Assembly (NCBI GenBank): GCA_900757795.1
Contig: CAAEPE010000050.1
Coordinates: forward strand, 1-64,000
Reading direction: 5' to 3'
DNA length: 64,000 nt
DNA from: an uncultured Phascolarctobacterium sp.
Lineage (GTDB): Bacteria; Bacillota; Negativicutes; Acidaminococcales; Acidaminococcaceae
Part shown: piece by piece, positions 9,568-17,360 of the stretch
Layout of the letters: every line of letters starts with the position of its first letter
Position numbering within the stretch: position 1 is the stretch's first letter
Position numbers and translations under genes: made by a program
Notes under the pieces: model-generated
What the model was told of the DNA's origin: nothing
What the model saw: only the letters and a program-made list of their open reading frames with translations
Database searches by the model: none

Positions 9568-11070
9568 ATGCTGGTAAAACCTGAAAATCTGCGCGGCGCC
9601 GCGAATATTTGCAGCGACGGCGGCAAGCGTCCGCTGGCAGCTATGTTTGGCGCTGACGAAACCTTGCGCGGCGGTGGACTGGCTATCTATTGCTTGTTTT
9701 ATAACGCTGAAAAACGCGATCTTGATGTGTTGAAGGCAGAATTTCCTGCCGGCGAATCTTTAAATTATCCTTGCTTGACTACGATTTTGCCTGCTGCTGC
9801 TTGGTACGAACGAGAGCTGCACGATATGTTCGGCTTTATCCCTGAAGGTCATCCAGATTTGCGTCCCTTAGTGCTGCACGAAAGCTTTCCCGAAGGCTTT
9901 CATCCTTTGCGTAAGCAAATTCCCGTAAATTGTCAGTGCCGCGGTAAGCGCGAATACGAAATGATGACGTCTAGCGGCGAGGGACTTTTTGAGGTTCCCG
10001 TCGGGCCAATTCACGCGGGCATTATCGAGCCGGGTCATTTCCGTTTCAGCCAGGCAGGCGAATCTATGCTGCAGCTGGATGCTAAACTGTTTTTCACTCA
10101 CCGCGGCATTGAAAAGGCCTTGGAGGGGAAAACCGTCGACGAAGCGCTGCCAATTATTGAACGTATTTGCGGCGCGTGCAGCGTGGCCAATACTTTGAGC
10201 TTTTGTCAGGCGGTGGAAAAGCTTTCGGAAAATAAGGTGCCTTACCGCGCTTGGCTTATCCGTACTTTGGCCTTAGAAATGGAACGACTTTACAATCATG
10301 TTGGCGATACGGGCAATATCTGCGCCGGTGTGGGCTTTTCGCCTATTATCAGCATGGGTGCGCGCTTAAAGGAATATTTGCAGCAGCTTAACGAGCTGAT
10401 TGCAGGCAATCGTTTCCTGCGCGGGCTTATTATTCCCGGCGGTGTTGCCATGGATGTGGAAGAAAAGCAGTTGGAAGAAATCAGTGACGTTTTAAAAGAG
10501 GTAGAAAAGGTTTATGCCGATATGGTGCATATCATGTGGGAGCAGGCCAATTTTATCAACCGCATTCGTACCACAGGAATTGTTCGAGAAAATACTGCTT
10601 TTGATTTAGCTATGGTAGGAGTAGGTGCCCGCGCCAGCGGTATTGTTCGCGACAGCCGCAGGGATATGGGCTTTGGCATTTATGACGAGCTGGATTTTGA
10701 CATCGTTACGGAAACTAGCGGCGATGTAGAAGCGCGTATTAAGGTGCGTATCGGCGAGGTGCGTGAAAGCTTAAAGCTGGTGCGCCAGCTTATCAGCAAA
10801 CTGCGCCGTAATGCCGAGACAGAGCTGGCTGTGGATTTAGGCGAGCTGCGTACCTTAGAAGGAAGCTGGGGTATCAGCGAGTCTCCCCGCGGCGATAATA
10901 TTCATTGGCTGATGCTGGACGAAAACGGACGCATCGACCGCAGCTTTATCCGTTCCGCATCCTATCCTAACTGGCCGGCACTGACGGTGGCGGTGCAAGG
11001 CGACATTATTCCTGATTTTCCGCTGATCAATAAAAGCTTTGAGCTGTGCTATGCGTGCATTGACCGCTGA
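9568..11070 (+). CDS. hyfG: Group 4 [NiFe] hydrogenase large subunit, NuoC-NuoD fusion (HyfG/HycE type)
   Basis: This is the catalytic subunit that would hold the [NiFe] centre. Residues 1-120 are a NuoC-like domain (WYERELHDMFGFIPEGHPD), and residues about 135-500 are NuoD/hydrogenase-like (GPIHAGIIEPGHFRF). The four nickel-binding cysteines are all present: C201 and C204 in RICGAC, and C494 and C497 in LCYACIDR. Retention of all four argues for a hydrogenase and not a complex I subunit. Two oddities: the usual histidine after the first motif is Asn208, and the protein ends exactly at the arginine after the second motif, leaving no peptide for a maturation endopeptidase to remove. No hyp or protease gene lies nearby. 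Confidence 0.92.
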   Translation: MLVKPENLRGAANICSDGGKRPLAAMFGADETLRGGGLAIYCLFYNAEKRDLDVLKAEFPAGESLNYPCLTTILPAAAWYERELHDMFGFIPEGHPDLRPLVLHESFPEGFHPLRKQIPVNCQCRGKREYEMMTSSGEGLFEVPVGPIHAGIIEPGHFRFSQAGESMLQLDAKLFFTHRGIEKALEGKTVDEALPIIERICGACSVANTLSFCQAVEKLSENKVPYRAWLIRTLALEMERLYNHVGDTGNICAGVGFSPIISMGARLKEYLQQLNELIAGNRFLRGLIIPGGVAMDVEEKQLEEISDVLKEVEKVYADMVHIMWEQANFINRIRTTGIVRENTAFDLAMVGVGARASGIVRDSRRDMGFGIYDELDFDIVTETSGDVEARIKVRIGEVRESLKLVRQLISKLRRNAETELAVDLGELRTLEGSWGISESPRGDNIHWLMLDENGRIDRSFIRSASYPNWPALTVAVQGDIIPDFPLINKSFELCYACIDR

Positions 11071-11082
11071 GGAGGTAGCAAA

Positions 11083-11805
11083 ATGTTAAAAATGTTAGAG
11101 GCGATTTTCGCCGGCAAAATTGCCACAGAAAATATTGATGTTACCGGTCATAAGCGTATGCGTGGAGTCCTGCAATGCAATGGCAAATGCGGTGGCTGCG
11201 GCGCATGCGCGGCGGCTTGCCCTGTACAGGGTATAACAATGATGAACGATATGCCGCAAATTGATTATAAAAAATGCCTTTTCTGCGGTAAATGCGTGGA
11301 AGCATGCGCAGAAAAAGCTTTGAGCCACAGCAATAAAGAGTGCTTGGCAGAAATGTTGACGGCAAGCCAGGTTGAAGTCAGTGAAGCAGTTACTGCCAGC
11401 TTAGGACGCAGTCTGCATGTGCGCCATTTGGACGCTGGCAGCTGCAATGCCTGCGATTTTGAAATGGGCGCTACCAGCAATCCTGTTTATGATTTGCACC
11501 GTTATGGTATTGCCTTTGTGGCGTCGCCCCGTCATGCAGATATGCTGATGGTTACAGGAGTTGTAACGCGCAATTTGGAGCAGGCGCTGCGCATGACTTA
11601 CGCGGCTATGCCGGAGCCACGGCTAGTAATGGCCTGCGGCGCGTGTGCAGCAGGCGGTGCGACCTACGGTTCTACTTATGCTATTGTAGGCAAGGTGTCT
11701 GACGTGGTGCCGGTGGATATTGCTGTTCCCGGCTGTCCGCCCAGACCAAGCGCCATGATTGTGGCTTTGTGCGCGGCGGCAGATATGCTTAAAGAAAGAA
11801 TGTAA
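11083..11805 (+). CDS. Fusion of ferredoxin-like HyfH and small subunit HyfI of the hydrogenase
   Basis: This 240-residue protein joins two subunits that are separate in the classical Hyf and Hyc complexes. Residues 30-80 hold two [4Fe-4S] motifs: C36-C39-C42-C46 and C65-C68-C71-C75. Residues 115-240 are the NuoB-like small subunit with C121xxC124, C188 in CGAC and C218 in PGCPPRP, the proximal cluster ligands. The fused chain would carry electrons from a donor straight to the [NiFe] site. AGGAGG precedes the ATG. It is the last gene of the operon and is followed by a terminator. Confidence 0.9.
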   Translation: MLKMLEAIFAGKIATENIDVTGHKRMRGVLQCNGKCGGCGACAAACPVQGITMMNDMPQIDYKKCLFCGKCVEACAEKALSHSNKECLAEMLTASQVEVSEAVTASLGRSLHVRHLDAGSCNACDFEMGATSNPVYDLHRYGIAFVASPRHADMLMVTGVVTRNLEQALRMTYAAMPEPRLVMACGACAAGGATYGSTYAIVGKVSDVVPVDIAVPGCPPRPSAMIVALCAAADMLKERM

Positions 11806-11823
11806 AATAAATAAAAGCGTACC

Positions 11824-11858
11824 AAAAAGCGGCATAGTTTGTAACTATGCCGCTTTTG
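11824..11858 (+). terminator. Intrinsic terminator of the hydrogenase operon
   Basis: A long perfect stem (AAAAGCGGCATAGTT paired with AACTATGCCGCTTTT, loop TGT) lies 20 bases past the last hydrogenase gene. The stem has A- and T-rich ends, so it may also act for the converging DUF1653 gene. Confidence 0.88.
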
Positions 11859-11877
11859 CTATATCCGTTGTTTTTGC

Positions 11878-12156
11878 TTATTTTTCTGCAAAGCCTGCGC
11901 TTTGCACTACTTCAAAACGATATTCCTGTTTAATATCGGGATATTTGCTGCTGTCCACCTTGCTCATAAACATTTCGTAGGGGCGGGCGCATGTTTTAAA
12001 AGGCGCGTAGAGCGCCTGATAAATTACCAGCCTTTCTGCCGTTTCACTGTGGACGGCGAAAGCGATAATTTTATATAAATATTCTGTGGTAGGGTTGGTA
12101 ATAGTTTCCCTTTTGAAATGGCGCACAATGTCGCCAATATGCAGTTCTCGCGTCAT
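11878..12156 (-). CDS. DUF1653 domain protein
   Basis: This 92-residue protein matches the DUF1653 pattern: an N-terminal GDIVRHFKRE, a central AFAVHSETAERLVIYQALY and a late RPYEMFMSKVD. The family is widespread in bacteria and has no established function. The ATG has AGGAG nine bases upstream. It lies 11 bases downstream of the TetR gene on the same strand and is probably co-transcribed with it. Confidence 0.8.
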   Translation of the reverse strand: MTRELHIGDIVRHFKRETITNPTTEYLYKIIAFAVHSETAERLVIYQALYAPFKTCARPYEMFMSKVDSSKYPDIKQEYRFEVVQSAGFAEK

Positions 12157-12167
12157 ATTATACTCCT

Positions 12168-12785
12168 TTAGTCTTGGCTAAGTGATGATAAATAAGAATT
12201 CAGCGCTTCCAAAAGATATTCCGTTTCTGAGCGTTGGTCAAAATTACCAATTTGGCGGATTTGTCCTTGGGTGAGAAAAAAGAACATAATAATACCTTCT
12301 AAGGTGAAAGCTACGTGTGTAGATTTAATAGCCGTAATAATTTCGCCGCAGGCAATAGCCTCATCCACCAGCTCCGCCATAAATTGGTGGATGCGATACA
12401 GTCTGTTTTTAACGTAATTTTCAAACATAGGCTGGGGGGAAAGCAGCTCGCGGTAAATCAAATGAATGTTATAAGGATGGCGCAGCTGCATTTCGGCAAT
12501 GGAATCTACATAAGAACGCAGCTTAGTAAGAGGCGATTCTTCGCGCTGACGGATTTTTTCCTGCAGCTTGAGAAATTTATCTGCCTGCTTATATAAAACC
12601 TCTTGATATAAATTTTTTTTGCCGCCGAAATAATAGGAAATCAAGGCGCTGTTGACGCCGCTGGCTGCCGCTATCTGCTTAATAGAAACAGCGCTGAAAT
12701 TTTCTTGTGCGAACAAATAGGTAGCCGCCTGCAAAATTTTCTCCGCACTGCTGGCTGTGGCTTGTTGAACATCATTTTCCTTCAT
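12168..12785 (-). CDS. TetR/AcrR-family transcriptional regulator
   Basis: This 205-residue repressor-type regulator has an N-terminal helix-turn-helix (about residues 15-60: ILQAATYLFAQENFSAVSIKQIAAASGVNSALISYYFGGK in pattern) and an all-helical ligand-binding C-terminal part. ATG 12785 is preferred over an upstream in-frame TTG because AGAGG lies nine bases before the ATG and abuts the TTG. TetR proteins of this type often control RND pumps; the nearest pump operon is 8 kb away beyond the hydrogenase genes, so such a link is only inference. Confidence 0.88.
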   Translation of the reverse strand: MKENDVQQATASSAEKILQAATYLFAQENFSAVSIKQIAAASGVNSALISYYFGGKKNLYQEVLYKQADKFLKLQEKIRQREESPLTKLRSYVDSIAEMQLRHPYNIHLIYRELLSPQPMFENYVKNRLYRIHQFMAELVDEAIACGEIITAIKSTHVAFTLEGIIMFFFLTQGQIRQIGNFDQRSETEYLLEALNSYLSSLSQD

Positions 12786-12811
12786 AGATAACAACCTCTT
12801 CTCTATTATTT

Positions 12812-12841
12812 ATTATACAATATTTTTCCTCTATCAAGCAA
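12812..12841 (-). promoter_or_regulatory. Promoter of the TetR-DUF1653 unit
   Basis: On the minus strand TTGCTT (12841-12836), an 18-base spacer and a perfect TATAAT (12817-12812) lie about 30 bases before the TetR start. Confidence 0.6.
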
Positions 12842-12873
12842 GATAAAGCTGGCGATATCTAATTTTCCGGTAG

Positions 12874-12902
12874 TTGGCTTAAAAAAAGTTTTTTGCTATA
12901 AT
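12874..12902 (+). promoter_or_regulatory. Promoter of the small membrane protein-NUDIX unit
   Basis: TTGGCT (12874-12879), a 17-base spacer and TATAAT (12897-12902) lie 33 bases before the GTG start. The promoter diverges from that of TetR, only about 35 bases away, so the regulator could affect both. Confidence 0.6.
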
Positions 12903-12935
12903 AAAGTCACCGATAAATTTTGGGGAGGCGGTTCT

Positions 12936-13160
12936 GTGCAAAATAATCAGCAGGGACATCAAAGAATTAAACCGCCATGGTATGTGCAATTATTTTTAGC
13001 TTTTTATGGCTTATTTTGGTTGAATATGATTTTTATTACCGGACTTAACAGCTTGTATTTGGGGTATATTGATTACGACAGCGGCAGTATGTTTTTGGCG
13101 TTGACGCTGGGACTGAAGCTGATATTTTGGTATATGGATAAATATTATGGAGGTCAGTAA
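12936..13160 (+). CDS. Small two-helix membrane protein of unknown function
   Basis: This 74-residue protein starts at GTG; GGGGAGG lies seven bases upstream and no in-frame ATG fits better. It has a short polar N-terminus (QNNQQGHQRIKPP), a membrane helix at about residues 17-36 and a second at about 50-66, then a charged tail. Its stop overlaps the start of the NUDIX gene by one base (TAATG), so the two are coupled. I do not recognise a family. Confidence 0.65.
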   Translation: MQNNQQGHQRIKPPWYVQLFLAFYGLFWLNMIFITGLNSLYLGYIDYDSGSMFLALTLGLKLIFWYMDKYYGGQ

Positions 13161-13669
13161 TGGAATTTTGGGATATCTATGATAAAAATAAGCGGCTGAC
13201 AGGGCGCACTATGCAACGCAATGACTGGTGCTTGCAGGACGGAGAATATCATTTGACAGTGCTGGGTGTGGTGCGGCATACAGACGGACGTTTTTTAATT
13301 ACACGCCGTGTGTTGACTAAGGCGTGGGCTGCAGGCTGGTGGGAGGTTCCCGGCGGCGCGGCTATGGCTGGCGAAACTTCCCGCGAGGCTGTAAACCGCG
13401 AGGTGCTGGAAGAAACCGGCCTAAATGTTGCCGCCATAGACGCAAAACCACTAGTATGCTATAAAAGAGAAAATCCCGGCGAGGGCGATAATTATTTTGT
13501 GGATTGCTATCGCTTCACTCTGGATTTTAGTCAAAGTGACGTTAAAATCCGCGAGAACGAAGCCTTGGAATGGAAACTGGCGACATTGGCAGAAATTCAA
13601 GCGCTGGCGCGGCAGGGGGTTTTTCTGCATTACGACAGCATTAAAGAAATTTTTACGGTGGAAGATTGA
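13160..13669 (+). CDS. NUDIX hydrolase
   Basis: This 169-residue protein hydrolyses a nucleoside diphosphate linked to another group. The Nudix box is intact at about residues 66-88: a glycine pair, then GETSREAVNREVLEETGL, with the metal-binding REVLEE core. The N-terminus (WDIYDKNKRLTGR) resembles the isopentenyl-isomerase-like and YfcD-like branch, so the substrate may not be a nucleotide sugar. It is coupled to the small membrane protein gene upstream. No terminator is obvious after it. Confidence 0.9.
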   Translation: MEFWDIYDKNKRLTGRTMQRNDWCLQDGEYHLTVLGVVRHTDGRFLITRRVLTKAWAAGWWEVPGGAAMAGETSREAVNREVLEETGLNVAAIDAKPLVCYKRENPGEGDNYFVDCYRFTLDFSQSDVKIRENEALEWKLATLAEIQALARQGVFLHYDSIKEIFTVED

Positions 13670-13706
13670 TTTTTAAAGCAGGGTGAGAATTTGCTGTTTA
13701 AATTTG

Positions 13707-13735
13707 TTGTCAAAAAGCTTACTGCGTGGTAAAAT
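13707..13735 (+). promoter_or_regulatory. Promoter upstream of yebC
   Basis: TTGTCA (13707-13712), a 17-base spacer and an extended -10 TGGTAAAAT (13727-13735) lie about 50 bases before the yebC start. It begins the long run of housekeeping genes that follows. Confidence 0.7.
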
Positions 13736-13788
13736 AATACGGTGAACGCTAATTATTTTTAGTTATCTAAGTTTGGAGGAATTAAAGC

Positions 13789-14529
13789 ATGTCAGGACAT
13801 TCTAAATGGGCAAACATTAAACATAAAAAGGGTAAAGCAGACGCACTGCGCGGTAAGATCACTACTAAAATCAGCAGAGAAATTACTATCGCAGTTCGTA
13901 TGGGCGGTGCTGATCCCACCGGCAACATGAAGCTGAAATTAGCTTTGACTAAAGCTAAAGCTAATAATATTCCTAAAGATAATATTCAGCGCGCTATTCA
14001 AAAGGGCGCAGGCGCTTTGGAAGGTCAAAGCTTTGAAGAAATTACCTACGAAGGCTATGGTCCCGCAGGCGTTGCTATGATGGTAAGCTGCCTCACCGAT
14101 AACCGTAACCGTACTGCTGCCGATGTGCGTCACGTTTTCAGCAAGCATGGCGGTAATTTGGGCGCAACCGGCTGCGTAGGCTATATGTTCCAGCAAAAGG
14201 GCATTTTTGCAGTAAGCAAGGAAAGCGGCGTTGAAGAAGACGATTTGATGATGCTGGCTTTGGAAGCCGGTGCTGAAGATATTAAAAACGAAGAAGAAGG
14301 CTACGAAATCGTTACTGCTCCCGAAGCTTTTGATGATGTGGAAAAGGCTTTGGCTGACGCCGGTATAGAAGTTGAAATGGCCGAGATTACCATGATTCCT
14401 GATACCATGGCTGAGCTGTCCGCAGAGGATGCTGAAAAGGTTCAGAAAATGTTGGACGTTTTGGAAGAATTGGATGACGTTCAAGACGTTTATCACAACG
14501 CTAACTTGCCGGACGACGACGAGGAATAA
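13789..14529 (+). CDS. yebC: YebC/PmpR family (TACO1-like) protein
   Basis: This 246-residue protein shows the family start SGHSKWANIKHKKGKAD and the internal block TEYLT-like region GPAGVAMMVSCLTDNRNRT. The family was first described as DNA-binding regulators and more recently as factors that help ribosomes through difficult proline-rich stretches. Length is normal for the family. It lies directly upstream of ruvCAB, the usual bacterial arrangement. TTTGGAGGA lies eight bases before the ATG. Confidence 0.95.
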   Translation: MSGHSKWANIKHKKGKADALRGKITTKISREITIAVRMGGADPTGNMKLKLALTKAKANNIPKDNIQRAIQKGAGALEGQSFEEITYEGYGPAGVAMMVSCLTDNRNRTAADVRHVFSKHGGNLGATGCVGYMFQQKGIFAVSKESGVEEDDLMMLALEAGAEDIKNEEEGYEIVTAPEAFDDVEKALADAGIEVEMAEITMIPDTMAELSAEDAEKVQKMLDVLEELDDVQDVYHNANLPDDDEE

Positions 14530-14540
14530 GATTTTTGTGG

Positions 14541-14575
14541 GAAAGCAGGCAAGTTTTTGTCTGCTTTCTGTTTTT
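14541..14575 (+). terminator. Weak intrinsic terminator or attenuator between yebC and ruvC
   Basis: GAAAGCAG (14541-14548) pairs with CTGCTTTC (14561-14568) around a 12-base loop and is followed by TGTTTTTAT. The stem is short, so partial read-through into ruvCAB is likely. Confidence 0.5.
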
Positions 14576-14586
14576 ATGAGGTTTTT

Positions 14587-15081
14587 ATGCTGGTTTTAGG
14601 AATTGACCCCGGAACAGCCATTTGCGGCTACGGGCTGGTAGATATGACCGGCAACCGCCTGCGTCCTGTTTTCTATGGCTCAATTTTAACCGATAAGGAT
14701 ATGCTGCCGGAGCTGCGGCTGAAGAAAATTTATGACGATATCAGCGATATTATCGAGCATTTTCAGCCGGATTTTATGAGCATTGAAAAACTTTTTTTTA
14801 ATCGCAACGTGACGACGGCTATTCCCGTAGGTCAGGCGCGAGGCGTGGCGCTTTTGGCTGCCGCCAATCATAGTCTGCCGGTAATGGAATTTACGCCTAT
14901 GCAGATTAAGTTAAGCGTAGTAGGTACGGGCAGCGCTACTAAAGAGCAGGTTATTTATATGGTTATGCGCCTGCTGAATATTCGTGAAAAAATTAAGCCT
15001 GATGATACGGCGGACGCACTGGCGGCGGCGATTTGCGGCGTTAATACTGCGTCTACCCGCAGATGGCAGGAGGGAAAATAA
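14587..15081 (+). CDS. ruvC: Holliday junction resolvase RuvC
   Basis: This 164-residue endonuclease cuts Holliday junctions during recombinational repair. Catalytic acidic residues are visible in LGIDPGT (D7), SIEKLFF (E near 67) and KPDDTADALAAA (D near 138-141). The ATG at 14587 is chosen because GAGG lies five bases upstream and the protein then begins MLVLGIDPG, the family norm; an upstream in-frame TTG would add ten non-conserved residues. ruvA starts right after its stop. Confidence 0.96.
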   Translation: MLVLGIDPGTAICGYGLVDMTGNRLRPVFYGSILTDKDMLPELRLKKIYDDISDIIEHFQPDFMSIEKLFFNRNVTTAIPVGQARGVALLAAANHSLPVMEFTPMQIKLSVVGTGSATKEQVIYMVMRLLNIREKIKPDDTADALAAAICGVNTASTRRWQEGK

Positions 15082-15687
15082 ATGATAGGCTTTTTAAAAG
15101 GCAGTGTTGGCTATTTAGCACAAGATTATTGCTTGCTGGAAACTGCCGGTGGTGTTGGCTACCGCGTTTTTATGCCCTCCGCTCATTTGGCGCAGCTCAG
15201 CTTAGGAGCGCAGGCACAGGTACACGTGCACACCGCAGTGCGCGAGGACGCTATTTTACTGTACGGCTTTTTAAGTCAGGAATATTATAATTTATTTGAG
15301 CTGCTTTTAAGCGTCAGCGGTGTGGGCCCCAAAATGGCTTTGGGTATTCTTTCGGCGGTGAAGCCGGAGGCTTTTTATTTGGCGGTGCAAAGCAGAGATG
15401 TCAAAGCTCTGACTAAGCTGCCGGGAATTGGTAAAAAAACTGCCGAGCGGATGCTTCTGGAATTAAAAGACAAATTAGGTGGCGCCATTGGTGACGTTGG
15501 CAGCGATTTTGAGGAAACTGTGGCTGCCGGCGGCAGCGGCTCCGTGGCGGAAGCTATGGAGGCTTTACAGTCCTTAGGTTACAGCAACAGCGAAATTATG
15601 CCGGTTATCAAGCAGATTGCCGACGCTGATAAATTAAGCGGCGAAGAGGTTTTGCGTCAGGCGCTGAAGCTTTTTGCCCGCAGATAA
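15082..15687 (+). CDS. ruvA: Holliday junction DNA helicase subunit RuvA
   Basis: This 201-residue protein binds the four-way junction as a tetramer and loads RuvB. The OB-fold N-terminal part (MIGFLKGSVGYL), two helix-hairpin-helix motifs (VSGVGPKMALGIL and LPGIGKKTAERMLLELKDKL) and the C-terminal RuvB-binding domain (ALQSLGYSNSEI) are all seen. It begins at the base following the ruvC stop, indicating one transcript. Confidence 0.97.
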   Translation: MIGFLKGSVGYLAQDYCLLETAGGVGYRVFMPSAHLAQLSLGAQAQVHVHTAVREDAILLYGFLSQEYYNLFELLLSVSGVGPKMALGILSAVKPEAFYLAVQSRDVKALTKLPGIGKKTAERMLLELKDKLGGAIGDVGSDFEETVAAGGSGSVAEAMEALQSLGYSNSEIMPVIKQIADADKLSGEEVLRQALKLFARR

Positions 15688-15722
15688 ATTTTTAAAGCAG
15701 CAAGAAAAATAGGAGGGCAATA

Positions 15723-16727
15723 ATGGAATTTGATGATAGAATTATTGCCGGTGCGGAGCAGGAAAGCGACGGCTGGCAATACAGCCTGCGTCCGCGGCTT
15801 TTAAATGAATATATCGGTCAAAGCCAGGTAAAGGATAATTTATCCATTTTTATCAAGGCTGCCGCCGCCCGCAATGAGGCTTTAGATCACGTATTGCTGT
15901 TCGGCCCTCCGGGCTTGGGCAAAACTACCTTAGCCAATATTATTGCTAACGAGCTGAATGTTAATATTCGCGTGACCAGCGGCCCGGCTATCGAGCGTCA
16001 GGGAGATTTGGCGGCGATATTGACTAATTTAGGCGAAAACGACGTTTTATTTATTGACGAAATTCATCGCTTATCCAAAACAGTGGAGGAAATATTATAT
16101 TCCGCCATGGAGGATTTTGCTTTAGATATAATTATCGGCAAGGGGCCGGCTGCCCGCAGCGTGCGTTTAGATTTGCCTAAATTTACGCTTATCGGCGCGA
16201 CTACACGCTTGGGAGCTATTGCCGCGCCTTTGCGCGACCGTTTTGGCGTGCAGTGCCGGTTGGAATTTTATAAGCCGGAGGAGTTACAGTTTATTATTAC
16301 CCGCGCGGCAGAAATTTTAGGCGTAAAAATTGCTCCGGAAGGAGCGGCAGAAATTGCCCGCCGCAGCCGCGGCACGCCGCGTATTGCCAACCGTCTTTTG
16401 AAAAGAGTGCGCGATTTTGCGCAGGTTTTAGGCGTGGCGACCATTGACCGTCAGCTGGCGGACGAAGCGCTGGCTAAATTGGAGGTTGACCAATACGGCC
16501 TCGATCGCAGCGACAGACGTATTTTAAATATTATCGTAAAAACTTTTGGCGGCGGTCCCGTAGGTATTGAAACTATTGCTGCCGCTGTCAGCGAAGAAAG
16601 CGGTACTATTGAAGATGTTATCGAGCCGTACTTAATTCAGCTGGGACTTTTGCAGCGCACGCCCCGCGGCCGCCGAGCGACCAGGGAAGCCTATCGCTAT
16701 CTGGGCGTGCCGATGCCGGAGCAGTAG
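15723..16727 (+). CDS. ruvB: Holliday junction branch-migration ATPase RuvB
   Basis: This 334-residue AAA+ motor drives branch migration with RuvA. Walker A is GPPGLGKTTLA (about residues 60-70), Walker B is LFIDEIHRL, sensor 1 lies in LIGATTRLGAI, and the C-terminal winged helix has RTPRGRRATREAYRYLG. GGAGG precedes the ATG by five bases. It completes ruvCAB, and queH follows ten bases later. Confidence 0.97.
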   Translation: MEFDDRIIAGAEQESDGWQYSLRPRLLNEYIGQSQVKDNLSIFIKAAAARNEALDHVLLFGPPGLGKTTLANIIANELNVNIRVTSGPAIERQGDLAAILTNLGENDVLFIDEIHRLSKTVEEILYSAMEDFALDIIIGKGPAARSVRLDLPKFTLIGATTRLGAIAAPLRDRFGVQCRLEFYKPEELQFIITRAAEILGVKIAPEGAAEIARRSRGTPRIANRLLKRVRDFAQVLGVATIDRQLADEALAKLEVDQYGLDRSDRRILNIIVKTFGGGPVGIETIAAAVSEESGTIEDVIEPYLIQLGLLQRTPRGRRATREAYRYLGVPMPEQ

Positions 16728-16737
16728 GAGGGAAATT

Positions 16738-17349
16738 ATGAAACTTTTATTGCACGCCTGCTGCGGTCCCTGCGCCTGTTATCCTACGGAAAAATTAACG
16801 GAGGACGGGACGGATTTTACGATTTTGTATTTCAATCCCAATATTCACCCTTATAAGGAATTTAAGCATCGCTTAAGCACTCTGCGCGAGTTTTGCGAAA
16901 AAAAAGAGTACGATTTAATTATCAATAAGGATTATTCGCTGGAAAGCTGCATCCGCGGTATGCTAAGCGAGTCTACTGTGCGCTGCGCCTATTGCTATCG
17001 TCTGCGCCTTAGATATGCGGCGCAGTTTGCCAAGGAAAACGGTTTTGACGCTTTCAGCACTACGCTTTTGGTAAGTCCCTACCAAAAGCACGAGCTGATT
17101 AAAAAGGAAGCCCAAGCTGCGGCAGAGGAATTTGCTATTCCTTTCTATTACGAGGATTTTCGCGTGGGCTATCAGCGGGGCGTGGATATTAGCCTGGCAA
17201 TGGGTTTGTATCGCCAGCAGTATTGCGGCTGCGTTTTTAGCGAGCGTGACCGTTATGAGCTGCGTAAAAAAAATAAGGGCGCAAAGCCCAAAGAAAAATT
17301 AATTGTAGTAAGCAAGCATATTAGTATGGTGAATTTAGAGGCTGAATAA
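16738..17349 (+). CDS. queH: Epoxyqueuosine reductase QueH
   Basis: This 203-residue protein performs the last step of queuosine synthesis, reducing epoxyqueuosine in tRNA, and replaces the cobalamin enzyme QueG in many anaerobes. Cysteine pairs for the metal centres are visible: HACCGPCACYP near the N-terminus, CAYCYRLR near residue 85, and QQYCGCVFSERDR near the C-terminus. It lies two genes from queA and tgt, which act earlier in the same pathway. Confidence 0.92.
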   Translation: MKLLLHACCGPCACYPTEKLTEDGTDFTILYFNPNIHPYKEFKHRLSTLREFCEKKEYDLIINKDYSLESCIRGMLSESTVRCAYCYRLRLRYAAQFAKENGFDAFSTTLLVSPYQKHELIKKEAQAAAEEFAIPFYYEDFRVGYQRGVDISLAMGLYRQQYCGCVFSERDRYELRKKNKGAKPKEKLIVVSKHISMVNLEAE

Positions 17350-17360
17350 AGGAGAACATC

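Noticed and set aside
13939..14496. A 185-codon antisense frame within yebC
   Set aside because: It is a shadow of the conserved yebC gene, without start signals or recognisable domains.
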